Source: Nectonema munidae (Eukaryota; Nematomorpha; Nectonematoida; Nectonematidae). From it: DNA of 64,000 bases. Position numbers and translations under genes: made by a program. The stretch covers positions 62,001 through 126,000 of the forward strand of contig JAUIRK010000164.1 in assembly GCA_030549495.1 (NCBI GenBank). Reading direction: 5' to 3'. Below, in pieces: positions 45,299 to 55,481 of this stretch (position 1 is the first letter of the stretch; every line of letters begins with the position of its first letter). Below the pieces are notes generated by a model. It was not told the origin of the DNA, ran no database searches, and worked only from the letters and a program-made list of their open reading frames with translations.

Positions 45299-45709
45299 TT
45301 GGCGCAATTTTAAGTGCTGGCATTTGGGATAGGAGCTCGGTGGATTGCGAAAAATTAGAAATGGGAGTTGGGCAGAGAGCGGATGAAGCGATCATTTGGG
45401 AAACACTTCGTTGCGAATGTTTTGTGAAGAGACAGACATTGGAAGTCGTGGCTACAGCGGAAGAAGATGACGAAGGAAAGGGCCGCATTAAGGAGGGGAT
45501 GGTGGGGGATACGGAGGGCAAGGAAAGCTGAGAAGATTGTTGTTGCGACTGGAATTGGTGATAGTTTATTGGTTGTTGCTGAGCAAGGTTGGGGTAAGGA
45601 TGGTGGGGGTGATGGTGGTGATGATGATAGGGCGAGACAACAAACTGCTTGCTAAAAGCCATCAGATTCGCGGCGTCCAAAAATTGAGATGTTGAATACA
45701 TCGCGGAAT
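45299..45709 (-). CDS. Host gene exon (His/Gln/Ser-rich)
   Basis: The acceptor CTTCTTTTTTAG precedes 45,709 and the donor CCAA/gtaact follows 45,299. It is 411 bp, phase 1 to 1. It codes SAMYSTSQFLDAANLMAFSK, then SPYHHHHHHPHHPYPN, QFQSQQQSSQLSLPSVSP and SQMIASSALCPTPISNFSQS. Runs of His and Gln and a high Ser/Pro content are as in the neighbouring exons. No domain. GC content and codon regularity set it apart from the intron. Confidence 0.78.
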
Positions 45710-45852
45710 CTAAAAAAGAAGAAAAATATGGAGACGTTCTCAGGATAAGATTAAATTAATTTCCAATTTTTTAAAACTTAAGTGTCTGGCATGGCAATTA
45801 TGTTAATTTCTAAATTAATATTTTATTCAAAAATATGAATTTCTAGTTTTAG

Positions 45853-45985
45853 CCCTTTCGTGACCAATGTATAATATATGATACATAAACCATTTTACCT
45901 TCGTCTGCTTTTCTAATAGTTTTGTATATGAATCTTCTGCTTTTTAATAAATATCGTCTGATTTTTCTGGTCACAAAAGGGTTAA
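45853..45985. mobile_element. TTAA-ended MITE, copy 3
   Basis: The left end is CCCTTTCGTGACCAATG. The right end on the other strand is TTAACCCTTTTGTGACCAGA, with TTAA at 45,982-45,985. Inside it has ATCTTCTGCTTTTTAATAAA and TATCGTCTGATTTTTCTGG, closely matching the copy at 4,720. It is 133 bp, non-coding, in a host intron. Confidence 0.75.
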
Positions 45986-46214
45986 TGACAAACTTTTTAT
46001 TAGACAAGGAAGTTCAAAGATTGGTGAATTACGGAAAAAGAGGAACAAAAAGTAGAAGACATAAGAACATAAAAATAAATTTCTTAACAAAAAGTTCTTC
46101 GATTTAGATCCATTTTTTGAATATATTTCATGCCAGATAATAAAATATAAATAGAAATAAGGCAGATGAAATAAATGTGTGCTTTATAGTTTGGAAATAA
46201 AGAGAATTGAATAC

Positions 46215-46328
46215 CTGAATTTTTTGATGAGGATTTTACGGAATTTGATGGTGGCATAAACGCAGATAGGCCCCATGATGGATTAACGAAACACGCTGAC
46301 ATCAAGTTGTTTTTGCTCATGCAGGATG
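46215..46328 (-). CDS. Host gene exon
   Basis: The acceptor AAGTCTGCAACAG and donor TTCAG/gtattc bound 114 bp. It is phase 1 to 1, fitting both neighbours. It codes SCMSKNNLMSACFVNPSWG then LSAFMPPSNSVKSSSKNSG. No domain recognised. A nested acceptor (TTGATGTCAG) would give a shorter form in the same frame. Confidence 0.65.
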
Positions 46329-46467
46329 CTGTTGCAGACTTGGAAAAAAGATTAAATGTAAGAAAAAGGAGAATAATGATTTTTTTTTATATAAAAAGGA
46401 GCCTTAAGGTTCGTAAACCGATTTTTTTTCTGCCATTTGGCAAAAGCAAATTAAATATACACATCTT

Positions 46468-46747
46468 GGGAGATGTTCATAAAGTGACAAATCAAAACAG
46501 TGACATAATTTGTCACTCTTAAAATAGTGACAAATCAAAAGAGTGACATAATTTGTAACTCTTAAAATAGCGATTAAAAGAGCGAAAAATCAAAAGAGTT
46601 TTTTATGTAAGGATAGGTAGGTAAGTAAAACTTTTGAATTTTTGTATATTTTGTCCATCTTTTGAATTTTTTTGTCACTCTTTTGAATTTTTTAAAAGAC
46701 TTTGTCATGTCACTTTTTTGATTTGTCACTCTTTTGATAATAACCCC
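46468..46747. mobile_element. Inverted-repeat MITE built of GTGACAAATCAAAAGA motifs
   Basis: The left end is GGGAGATGTTCATAAAGTGA; the right end on the other strand is GGGGTTATTATCAAAAGAGT; both are followed by GACAAATCAAAA. The motif AGTGACATAATTTGTCACTC is a palindrome at 46,501-46,520 and recurs imperfectly at 46,541. It is 280 bp with no ORF. I found no clear target duplication. Confidence 0.65.
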
Positions 46748-47027
46748 TTTAACTAAATAACAAATACTAAAGTTTTAGCGTGCATGCGCCACACCTAATA
46801 TTCTGAGTCTCTTATTATTATAGGCCCAAGCGTAATACTCCTACGCCCTGCTTACGCTTGTCACAATCTGACCAGATTATTGTGTATAAATATTTTGTTC
46901 ATCATGGCTCTATTCTCACATAATATATTTTCACTTTTCCATAAGTCAAATTTTGTTTCATTTCGGCTTTTATCAATTTTTCCTACATTCCGTTTTGATT
47001 TCACTATTTTTACAGATAGTCTTCATT

Positions 47028-47380
47028 TTCTAGACCAGTGGTTCTTAACGTGGGGTCCAAGGACCCCTAAGAGGGAGGTCCATGGCTACGTCTCAGGACA
47101 TGCATGAACAGTATTTCACTTTTGTAAAAAAAACTAAAAATGAGTGAAAATAACTAATCCACCAATTTGAACGTATAAAAATAAATAATTGAAACAAAAA
47201 GTTAACTTTTAAAGTTTGAATAAATAGGAAGTGGTGAATTTTTGTTCTTTCTCTTTGAATTTAATTTGCTTTGCTACCTGAATTTGACGTCATTTGAGAT
47301 CAAAAGTAAAATAATCCATTTTTCATAGCTTTCATAGATTTCTAAATGAGTCCAGAGAAAAAGGTAAGAACCCTTATAAA
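47028..47380 (+). mobile_element. hAT-Charlie-like 5' end
   Basis: TTCTAGAC (47,028-47,035) precedes CAGTGGTTCTTAACGTGGGG and TCCAAGGACCCCTAAGAGGG, the usual start of Charlie-type elements. The opposite end was not found, so the right limit is a guess. Confidence 0.6.
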
Positions 47381-47490
47381 GATAATTTTTAATTTTTTTT
47401 AAATTTTTTTAATTTATTTTCTAAAAAATAAAAAAATGTTTTTAAAAGTTTAATTAAAAAAAAAATAAATATGAAGGAAAGGGGGATTTT

Positions 47491-47491
47491 G

Positions 47492-47531
<40 letters not shown>

Positions 47532-47566
47532 TTATTTTTTTTCTTTTTTTTTTTTTTTTTTTTTTA
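47491..47566. repeat. Facing poly-A and poly-T runs
   Basis: About 37 A in a row followed by a T-rich run with one A and one C. It can fold back on itself and is likely to cause assembly or polymerase slippage errors. Confidence 0.8.
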
Positions 47567-48825
47567 CTAATTTTTGTTATAACTTGCATAAATAGAGGAA
47601 ATGGATAAACTTCATATACGTCCAACTTTTGAATGGACCTAATACTTGTTAATATTATAATGTGAATAATTTAGAAAAGGGACTTACTACTGAGGAAGTG
47701 AGAGATTCGGAAAACTTAAGAGTCGAAGGCAGGAGTGATGACATTGTTGGAGAGTCTTAATTGATATTAATAAAAACGGAAATACAATCAATATAGTAAG
47801 GATTCATCAATCTAGAAATATAATAAAACGCGATATGTTTAGGGGAAGCGCTCAGGGAGGTGTTAAGCACTAGGGAGATGGATGAAAGTAGAAATGCGAA
47901 CAAGAGATCAGGGTAGGGCGTCAAATACCTGGTATCCATGCCAACAGATTGTTCACCGTAGAAAACTGGGCTTTCATGCTTAGCGCACAATTGTGAATCA
48001 ATTGACTCAAGGACGTCACGATGCATTTTCATCATCATATAAGATCAGATAAAGCAACTTCAAATTTTGACGGCAGCAGTCATGTAACGACCAAAATCTG
48101 ATTTTTATCACATCATACACAAACTGACATCCAATGTCTCTTTTTGGTGATGGATTTATACGTTTACACAGAATCATTTACACCTTTTTTGGACGATAGG
48201 GTTTGTTCACATGAAACATTTATAAGTGAATTTGCACTTGAGTTTAGTCAATTATGATCAATGGTGGCATGTGGTACGTTACGTTTGACAACTAAGAAAA
48301 ATATCGAATTTTTGCTACATTTTATTTTAACGAACCTGAGTTGTAAATTGATTTATCAAGTTCAATACTGTTATTTGAGTGACAACATATCCAGCCAATA
48401 AGATTTTGCGATTTTGCTTACCACCAACACATGTAATATAACCAATAAAGAATATTTAATAAATCAGTCATATTAAACGAAATTATACAAAAGGTTAAAT
48501 AGCAAATTATTTTTCAAGAAAAATTTTCAGAATTCATCAAATTTTACATAAATTAGTTATATCAAATCTGATGTATTAAATTTCTTCCTACAAACTATAT
48601 TATTTCAAATCACTTCCTCAAATTGTCTCTTTAAATGAAAAATGAAAAATACAACATTGAATAAATGCAATGATTGTAATAAGGAATACTTGAGGCATTT
48701 ATCCCAGCAGGTGAAAAAATGTCAAACAAACCTTTTTGATCATGTTTGATTATACTTTTCTATTTTTTCTTCAAAATTTCGATACGCCTTGATAAACATG
48801 TGAAATGGCGTATGATATTTATTAC
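47567..48825. other. Intron sequence; one candidate exon not accepted
   Basis: The minus strand at 48,038-47,932 is open (HRDVLESIDSQLCAKHESP...) and ends at a GT, but no acceptor or phase supports it as an exon. Nothing else recognised. Confidence 0.4.
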
Positions 48826-49281
48826 CTTTGAAGAACGAATTCTTTTTATTTAGTGTTGAGAAACTTAGGGCTTTTATTGAAGTGGATGGAGGGGAGGACA
48901 GAGGAGAGATATTGGTGGAACTTATAAAGTGTGGAGAGGAGTAAGAGAGGATGGCAGATGAATTTAAGGCATTCCTTTTACCATTGCCAAAACTCATGAA
49001 GGTGTTAGACAGAGTGGATGAAGGGGGAGAGAAAGGGGAAGTGGAGGCTGCTGCATTGCTCTCCTTCATGGCTTTGGCAATGATGGATTGAACATATGTT
49101 GTGCAGTCGATGTCGCTTTTTGAGTTGAGAGGACCAGGGCCAGTGCAGTCGGCGCCGACACCTGAAGAAAAGGCGAACGAGGTGGGGAGAGGAGGTGTAG
49201 CGGATGCTTTGTTCTGCGCATTCTGTTTTGGCTGACGACTTTTACTTCCTGCATTCACTTTTGCTTGCTTTGTATTAGCGT
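48826..49281 (-). CDS. Host gene exon (basic start, Ser-rich)
   Basis: The acceptor TTACTTTTAG precedes 49,281 and the donor AAAG/gtaata follows 48,826. It is 456 bp, phase 1 to 1. It starts basic (NTKQAKVNAGSKSRQPKQN), then TPPLPTSFAFSSGVGADC, DCTTYVQSIIAKAMKESN and Ser/Pro-rich sequence. The block YVQSIIAKAMKE looks like a short conserved helix in an otherwise disordered region and may be a binding motif. The full Tigger lies in the intron just upstream. Confidence 0.78.
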
Positions 49282-49576
49282 CTAAAAGTAATTAAAAAAA
49301 GAATAGAAGTTAAAGCCCTACGAACTCCGCTGATGCTCTATGAACTATTTTACCAGCAAGTGACGACTACTCACGATGTAAAATGCTCAAAAATAAGGCA
49401 TTATAAAATTCTTTATATTTTCTTTTTCTTATAGAGAATAAATTTGTCATTAAAAAAGAACTCAAAGAAGAACAATAGAAACAAAATAATACAGACAAAA
49501 AGACACGAATAGAAGTAGTTTTAAGTGCTGAGATTGAAGAAATTAATATCAAATGAAGGGATACTAAATACTAATA

Positions 49577-52085
49577 CAGTAGTGCCCACTTAATATCATA
49601 CCGTTTTATAGAATATCCCGTTTATTTTCATAAAATATTGAAATCCCAAACCATTTCCTATACAAAACATAGAAATTTGCTCGTTTAATGTCATAGATAT
49701 TGCCGTTTATTGTCATAGAAAATTAGCCAAAATTAATTTTTAGAATAACATTTTGCAGGATTATCGCGCCGATACACGCATTTTTTCATCAACTTGAACT
49801 CCTATCTTATCACTAAACCAACAGTAATGCACCAATAAGTTACATCAAAGTCTAATCCCTTAATTAACCATGACCATGACGATGTTATCGATAAGCATCA
49901 CCATGATGAGTGTTCGCGCATGGTCGCACTTTCCCGTTAAAAATCATTTGGCTTTAACCATTTGGTGAGACTTCTGACAGGTTAATGCGTCGATAAATCA
50001 CATGTAATCACGAAAGCAACATTGTGATCACGTAGCTTCGTACATGCACCCACGCACACATAGCAACACACACACAGGTCTTGAAAGGATGCATCCTTTT
50101 GATCTTAAATAAATTTCCCAATCAAAACAACATTTGCCGATCTGCTCTATTGTGACGGACACTGTGCTAAGCTATTCTTCAGTTTTTAATCATGAGTGCT
50201 AAACGTAAGCGAAATGACTTGTCCCTTGCCCAGAAGCTGGAGATCATAAAGTGGTCATCTAGCCAATCACAAACTCAATTGTCCAAAACGTATGGTGTTT
50301 CACAGTCCACCATTTCAAAAATTCTCAGCAAGAAGTCCCAGATCCTGCAAGATGCTGAGCAGAACAAGAACGGCAACCGCATGCGCATGCGGACTGGCAA
50401 GGCAGCTGACGTCGAGACGGCCCTTTACACCTGGTTCGTGGATGCCCGTACCCATGGCTGTCCTATCACCACTGCAGTCCTGGAGGAGAAGGCCAACCAG
50501 CTCGCTGCCAACCTAGGAAAGGACGATTTCAAGGCAACCAATGGCTGGATCTGCCGTTGGAAGGACCGTTTCTCGATCAAATATAAAAAGGCACATGGGG
50601 AGAAAAGTGATGCTGACATCCCAGCTAGAGACACATGGCTTTCAACTGTGCTGCCCGAGCTGCTTGAGAAGTATGAACCCTGTGACGTCTACAACGCAGA
50701 TGAGACGGGAATCTACTTCCGTGCCCTACCTGACGGCACCTTGGCAGATGCAGCACAGAAGCTGAGCGGCAGCAAGAAGGTCAAGGAGCGTCTCACCGCC
50801 CTCGTCACTGCCAACATCGACGGCAGTGACAAGCGTCCTCTACTGGTGGTTGGCAAAAGTGTCAAGCCCAGGTGCTTTAGAGGAGTCCCCCAGCTTCCAG
50901 TACCATGCATGAACAATAAAAACGCATGGATGACTGGCAACCTGTTTCGAGACTGGCTAAGAGACAACGTGACATGGTCAGGCAGGGGCGGCACATTGCC
51001 CTTGTCCTCGACAACTGCTCGGCTCACCCCAAGGATGCAGCAGATGACCTTCCCCACATTCGCCTCTTCTTCCTGCCGCCCAACACGACCTCCATCATGC
51101 AGCCATGTGACATGGGGATCATCCGAAACCTGAAGGCACTCTAGAGGAAGAAGGTGGTCCAGAAGATTGTTGCATACATCGGCGCAGGTGAAGCTGAGTT
51201 CTCTGCCAGCACCTTCGCCTGCAAGTTTACAGTCCTGGATGCTATGCACATGTTGAAAGTGGCATGGCAGGATGTAAAACAGTCCAGTGTGGCAAACTGC
51301 TTTGCCCATGCCGGCTTCCGCATCCCCTCTGCTCCAGATGCTCCCAGTGCAGACCACCAGGACCAGGCACCAGATGGGATGACAACAGAAGAGTTCCAGG
51401 CCTACGTGGACGTGGATTCCCAGACTGAGTGCCACGGGGTCTTGACAGATGACGACATCTGTGACACAGTACGCCAGCCAGATGTCTGCCCCACTGCTGA
51501 CAGTGACGATGAGTCAGCTGAGCTGCCTCCACCACCAAAGGCCCCTGTTGCCCTCGACGGCCTGTCATCTGTGCGTGCCTATCTGGAAGCCATCGGCCAC
51601 GATCTCACCACCTTCTACACTCTGGAAAGTGAGCTGCAAACGGCGGTTGCAACATCTGCCAAACAGACCTGCATAACAGACTTTTTTAAATCTAAATAGA
51701 CAATTCGCAGATCCACAGCTTCAAATGAAAAAAAACTTACCTGATGGATTGTTTAGGCCTACTTGTCAATGCGTGTGTATATATTTTTTATTTGTACATT
51801 TTAATAAATAATGTATGAAAAAAGTGATACTAAATAAATTTTTTATTCTTTTATTTGTATATTGTGATAATAATAATGTCTGAAAAATGTAATAAATACT
51901 TGTTTTAATTGTTAACCATCGTGTTGCCAGTTATCAGTGTAGGCCCCTACATGTATAACCACGCACAGTTAAATCGTTATAACCACCATAATCATGAAAA
52001 TAGCTAAGCCCGGATATTAGAATATCCCGGATTATGTCATAATTTATTCATACACGGAGGGTATGACAATAGGCGGGCTCCACTG
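49577..52085 (+). mobile_element. Complete Tigger/pogo DNA transposon, copy B (2,509 bp)
   Basis: It is flanked by TA on both sides (49,575-49,576 and 52,086-52,087). The ends read CAGTAGTGCCCACTT and, inverted, CAGTGGAGCCCGCCT. The inside holds one long transposase gene on the plus strand. The coding part is GC-rich in an AT-rich genome. It lies in the host intron between exons 52,851 and 49,281, opposite in orientation. The sister copy is at 1-1,300. Confidence 0.96.
50192..51699 (+). pseudogene. Tigger transposase (HTH_psq, CENP-B HTH, DDE_1), near-intact
   Basis: It starts at ATG 50,192. Residues 1-50: pipsqueak-type helix-turn-helix (LAQKLEIIKWSSSQSQ, YGVSQSTISKILSKK). Residues 70-140: CENP-B-type helix-turn-helix (WFVDARTHGCPITTA, NGWICRWKDRFSIKYK). 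DDE_1: first aspartate in CDVYNADETGIYF, second in IALVLDNCSAHP, third in TTSIMQPCDMGIIRNLKAL, so the triad is kept. A single frameshift lies at about 50,965-50,975, between WLRDN and RDMVRQGRH, and a TAG stands at 51,142-51,144. The C-terminal part (51,154-51,699) ends TCITDFFKSK. Only two breaks. It would cut and paste its own ends in the nucleus. Confidence 0.95.
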
Positions 52086-52087
52086 TA

Positions 52088-52850
52088 CTGACGCATTTAT
52101 ATAAAAGCAAGACACCCTTAAAAAGGTAAATATTATTAATACCAAAGTCCTATTCCATTTTTAAAAAATTATTCAAGAAAGAAAAAGATAACTCCTCATT
52201 GGTTTTTATTATCTTCCAAATCATCCATCTATTTAATTTATGAACAAAAAATTATACTTTTATATATTAATTATCCACACTTTTTCTACCCTAATAAGTA
52301 TACATAAAAAGTATCATTGACCCATATGGGGTCGATAATGACCCCTATGAGGTTTGCTGGTCAAGAATAACGTCTAAAACAGATTAAAGGAACGAATTAA
52401 ATTCGTGAAACAGATTCAATTTATTCAAATCTTAAAATATGCACATTGGAACTAAGAATGTTTCTGGAGGATTTTTATCACTATATTTATAATTAAGCAT
52501 TGTAGTACCTTAGTTGCAAAACAACATTTTATTAGAATATACCAACTCACAAGAGTCACCAAATTAACTTAATTGGTAAAGACTCATAAGAGTCGAATTA
52601 CCCTTGTTATTCTTCCTATACATTATACTTAATATAGATTAAATATATAACTGATATCATGTGAAGATATATTTTCAGAAATTCAAATCTTTTCCTATTT
52701 CGGCATCTTTTATGAGATTTAAGCTCAAAGTTGTTGTTGTTGTTCATCCAGATCGTTATCAGAGTAAGTAAGGATAAAAATTTTTTTTAAAGGAGTCAAC
52801 ACCTTTCCCTCTAAAAATTGATAAAGTGAGAGTGATTCATTTAAGCTTAC
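52088..52850. other. Intron sequence
   Basis: AT-rich intron between Tigger and the next host exon. A palindrome, GACCCATATGGGGTC, lies near 52,319. No gene. Confidence 0.4.
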
Positions 52851-52921
52851 TCTTCTCCCCTTTCGACCTTCTCTGCGGAGCTTGAAGATTTTGATTCGCA
52901 TGTGACTTTTTAGTGTACGAT
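52851..52921 (-). CDS. Host gene small basic exon
   Basis: The acceptor CATCTGTTTTAG and donor AAGA/gtaagc bound 71 bp. It is phase 2 in and phase 1 out, fitting both neighbours exactly. It codes SYTKKSHANQNLQAPQRRS then KGEK. Rich in Lys and Arg; perhaps part of a nuclear localisation or DNA-binding stretch. The upstream intron is 56 bp. Confidence 0.72.
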
Positions 52922-52977
52922 CTAAAACAGATGATATGACATATAAAAAGGATTTAATAATTCAGAAAATGTTTTAC

Positions 52978-53060
52978 TTTTTAGCTTTTAAATTCAATGG
53001 AGTTGTATCAAAATTCATGTGCACTTTTATCTTTTCACTGAATTCCTCGACTTCTTTTTG
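52978..53060 (-). CDS. Host gene small exon (coiled-coil end)
   Basis: The acceptor GCCTTTGAAG precedes 53,060. The donor AAAAA/gtaaaa is weak, but it gives phase 2 as the next exon needs. It codes QKEVEEFSEKIKVHMNFD then TTPLNLKAKK. If the donor is not used, a TAA two codons on would end a shorter protein here, so alternative termination is possible. Confidence 0.68.
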
Positions 53061-53125
53061 CTTCAAAGGCATCACAGAAAAAAAGATAGTTAAAATATAC
53101 GTAAAAATACCAATTTAAGAAATAC

Positions 53126-53314
53126 CTTCTCAATCTTATAGGCTAAAAGGGATTTTTCTTTTTCAATCAAAGCACTTGTTCGCGCGCCTAAATCTTCCTT
53201 ACATTCAAACAAATGAGAGAGAATAACAGCTTCAGGAAGTTCGCTTTCTTTTCTTTTTTTAGGACTGGCAACGTCATCTTCTTCATCCTCCTTTTTGTTG
53301 AGTGTCTTTTCGAA
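53126..53314 (-). CDS. Host gene exon (acidic/basic then coiled coil)
   Basis: The acceptor TTTTTTTTAAG precedes 53,314 and the donor GAGAAG/gtattt follows 53,126. It is 189 bp, phase 0 to 0. It codes FEKTLNKKEDEEDDVASP, KKRKESELPEAVILSHLF and LGARTSALIEKEKSLLAYKI. There is a short PKKRK-type nuclear localisation signal. The second half has heptad-like spacing of Leu/Ile. It joins in phase with both neighbours. Confidence 0.78.
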
Positions 53315-53690
53315 CTTAAAAAAAAGGAACACAAGTTGAACCAGGGATATTAGTTATGAAAGATGTTCTCCAGGCTGGGCGTATCTTTCCGTGTTCAGTG
53401 GATACTCTTTTTAGCAATATTCTGGCTCATTTATCATATTTATAAATGTATATACGTTAGTATAGTATTATTTATATTTACTATTATTTGTGGAAACACC
53501 ACCTTCATCCCACGGGTAAAGCATTCTCTGATATATATATAGTGCTCAATAAAAACATGCATTTAAAAATTATCAATAAGTTTTTTTAACAAATCTATAG
53601 CATTAACCAAATTATAAGGTTTTGATAAATCGTCATGAATTTCAATAAATATTTTCTGTTTTACGCTGTAAATCAAATTTTATTTTTTGT
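53315..53690. other. Intron sequence
   Basis: No gene recognised; an AT microsatellite at about 53,535. Confidence 0.4.
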
Positions 53691-53821
53691 TTAACCCATT
53701 TAAGACCAAGCAAAGCAGACGATATCTAAAAAAAGCGGAGGGGTTTTATTTTAAATAGTTTTAAAAAGGGGGGGGGGGGGGAAATTTTTATGTAAAATAG
53801 GAAATGGCGTAAATGGGTTAA
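53691..53821. mobile_element. TTAA-ended MITE, copy 4, with 14-G run
   Basis: TTAA stands at both borders (53,691-53,694 and 53,818-53,821). The ends are TTAACCCATTTAAGACCA and, inverted, TTAACCCATTTACGCCA. GCAGACGATATC is the inverse of the block in copies 1 and 3. A run of 14 G lies at 53,768-53,781. Confidence 0.75.
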
Positions 53822-53989
53822 ATTTATATCTTAGATGTAATGCCTTTTACCAAAGAAGATAAAATCCATATTAAATCGAATGGAAAGAAATGGGATGCAA
53901 TAAAATGATTGCATGAATACCCTCACGAAGGTGAACTTTAAGTGGTTAGACACTTTGTTATAAAAAATTGATGAAACTGAACGCATTGT

Positions 53990-54660
53990 AGAAAATGCAG
54001 GAAGAAAGCGCCCCAAAACGCATAAAAACATCTATCAAGTTTTACAAAGAGTTCAACTTTAAACCTTTTAAAAAAATTGGTGGTCAAACATTGAGCACTT
54101 TGAAAAATCTAACGAGTTGGGTGTGCAAAAAGACCGTTAAGGATCGCCAAACAGCTGAAATTCAATGTTTGTTTTAGAGATGAGACAAGATTCACAACTG
54201 AAGCATCCCCTAAATGCAATCCAAAAGCTTGCTTTGAAGTTAACAAGAAGAAAAATCACATTTCCACTGAAAGATGCTTCTCAATGAAGTCTCATTTTCC
54301 TAAGAATGTAATAGTAACAGTGGCTGTTTCTAAGCTTGGAGAAAGATCCTTTATTTTGAAGATATTTAGATTATACCGTCTTTGCAAAAATGATTCCAGA
54401 AATGAAGACTGATGTTGGAAAGCACTTCCTATTTCAACAAGATGGAGTTAGGGCACATACAGCAAAGATAAAATGGCGTACCCAAAAAAACATGTTCCTG
54501 GAAGAATCTTGCTTCATAATTGGCATGCAAATAATCCTGTCTTGAATCCTCTAGATTTTAAAATGTGAAAAAGCTCGTCTCAACGAGTTTATCGAGGGAG
54601 AAAATTTGAAGATGTGTTTGTAATTGAAAATATTTTTCTTCAAGAAAACGAAATTTCATC
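53990..54660 (+). pseudogene. mariner/Tc1-type transposase remnant
   Basis: Readable in changing plus-strand frames: FTTEASPKCNPKACFEVNKK (54,190), ERCFSMKSHFPKNVIVTVAV (54,270), FLFQQDGVRAHTAK (second aspartate block, 54,428) and NPVLNPLDFK (third block, 54,532). This is the order of mariner-like DDE transposases. A frame at 53,995-54,177 shows a helix-turn-helix-like start with WVCKKTVKDRQTAEIQ. Inverted ends were not found. At least four breaks; inactive. Confidence 0.85.
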
Positions 54661-55278
54661 AAAATGAGAAAAATAATTTTGTTCGTGTAAATTAAATAAT
54701 TTTTTTGTTTATAGCCAGTTTATTATCGCATGTCTTTTCACCACTTTGCATATCTTCGCAAACCTCAAGAGTTTGGACAACATTTTTAGTCACTAATTAA
54801 TTACATATATCTACCTTACACATATGTTCATACTACTATGCTATTTGAAATTTATTATTTGAAGACATCAATATAAAATATAATTTGCTCTGTATTTCGT
54901 TTGATATATATGAAAGGGCAGACAACAAGATTAAAACGTTGTCAAATGTTGTCTACATTTTTAATTCTAACGTGATGCAATTTAATAAGCAAATTATTTT
55001 CGATTCTATTTTTAAGTCTTAGAGAAGCAGATATAAGTGTTTGTTAAGAGATTTTGCAATCAATGAATATAAGATCCTTTTGGAAAATATATTATAAGCA
55101 GAATTTGAAACATTTTCTTATGGTTAAGGCTCAAACATTCAAGAACTCTATTTAAATGAACTCTCTTCTTTTGAAATGCAAGATGACATATTCATTAATT
55201 TATTCTCGCTCTGTTAATGAGTGATAAATGTAATTTCAAATGGGGATGTCTGTTTAGGACTAACAAAAATACAATTAC
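54661..55278. other. Intron sequence
   Basis: AT-rich; nothing recognised. Confidence 0.4.
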
Positions 55279-55481
55279 ATTTATATGGGAGAGAAGGAAG
55301 GTTTGTTGAATGCGCATAATCTCTTGCATCTGTGTTGCCTTTCTTTCCTGCAATTGACTCAGGGAATCTTGAAGAACTTCTTTTTCTTTGGAGAGTGAGG
55401 AGATGTTTTGGTTGAGTTTGTCGAGGAATGAATCCGAACAGAGGTAGGCACAAACCATCTCGAGATATTTTGAAGTTTTTT
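55279..55481 (-). CDS. Host gene coiled-coil exon
   Basis: The acceptor TTTCATAATAG precedes 55,481 and the donor AAAT/gtaatt follows 55,279. It is 203 bp, phase 1 in, phase 0 out. It codes KTSKYLEMVCAYLCSDSF then LDKLNQNISSLSKEKEVLQ and DSLSQLQERKATQMQEIM. Heptad-like Leu/Ile spacing over about 45 residues indicates a coiled coil for self-association or partner binding. The family is not recognised. Confidence 0.78.

Noticed and set aside
46501-46740. CRISPR-like array
   Set aside because: Repeats are in both orientations, irregularly spaced and in a eukaryotic intron; it is an inverted-repeat element.
47932-48038. Possible host exon on the minus strand (HRDVLESIDSQLCAKHESP)
   Set aside because: It ends at a GT but has no credible acceptor, and the neighbouring exons already join in phase without it.
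50713-51568. Long minus-strand frames inside the Tigger (up to 240 codons)
   Set aside because: Antisense of the GC-rich transposase gene; the plus-strand frame carries all known domains.
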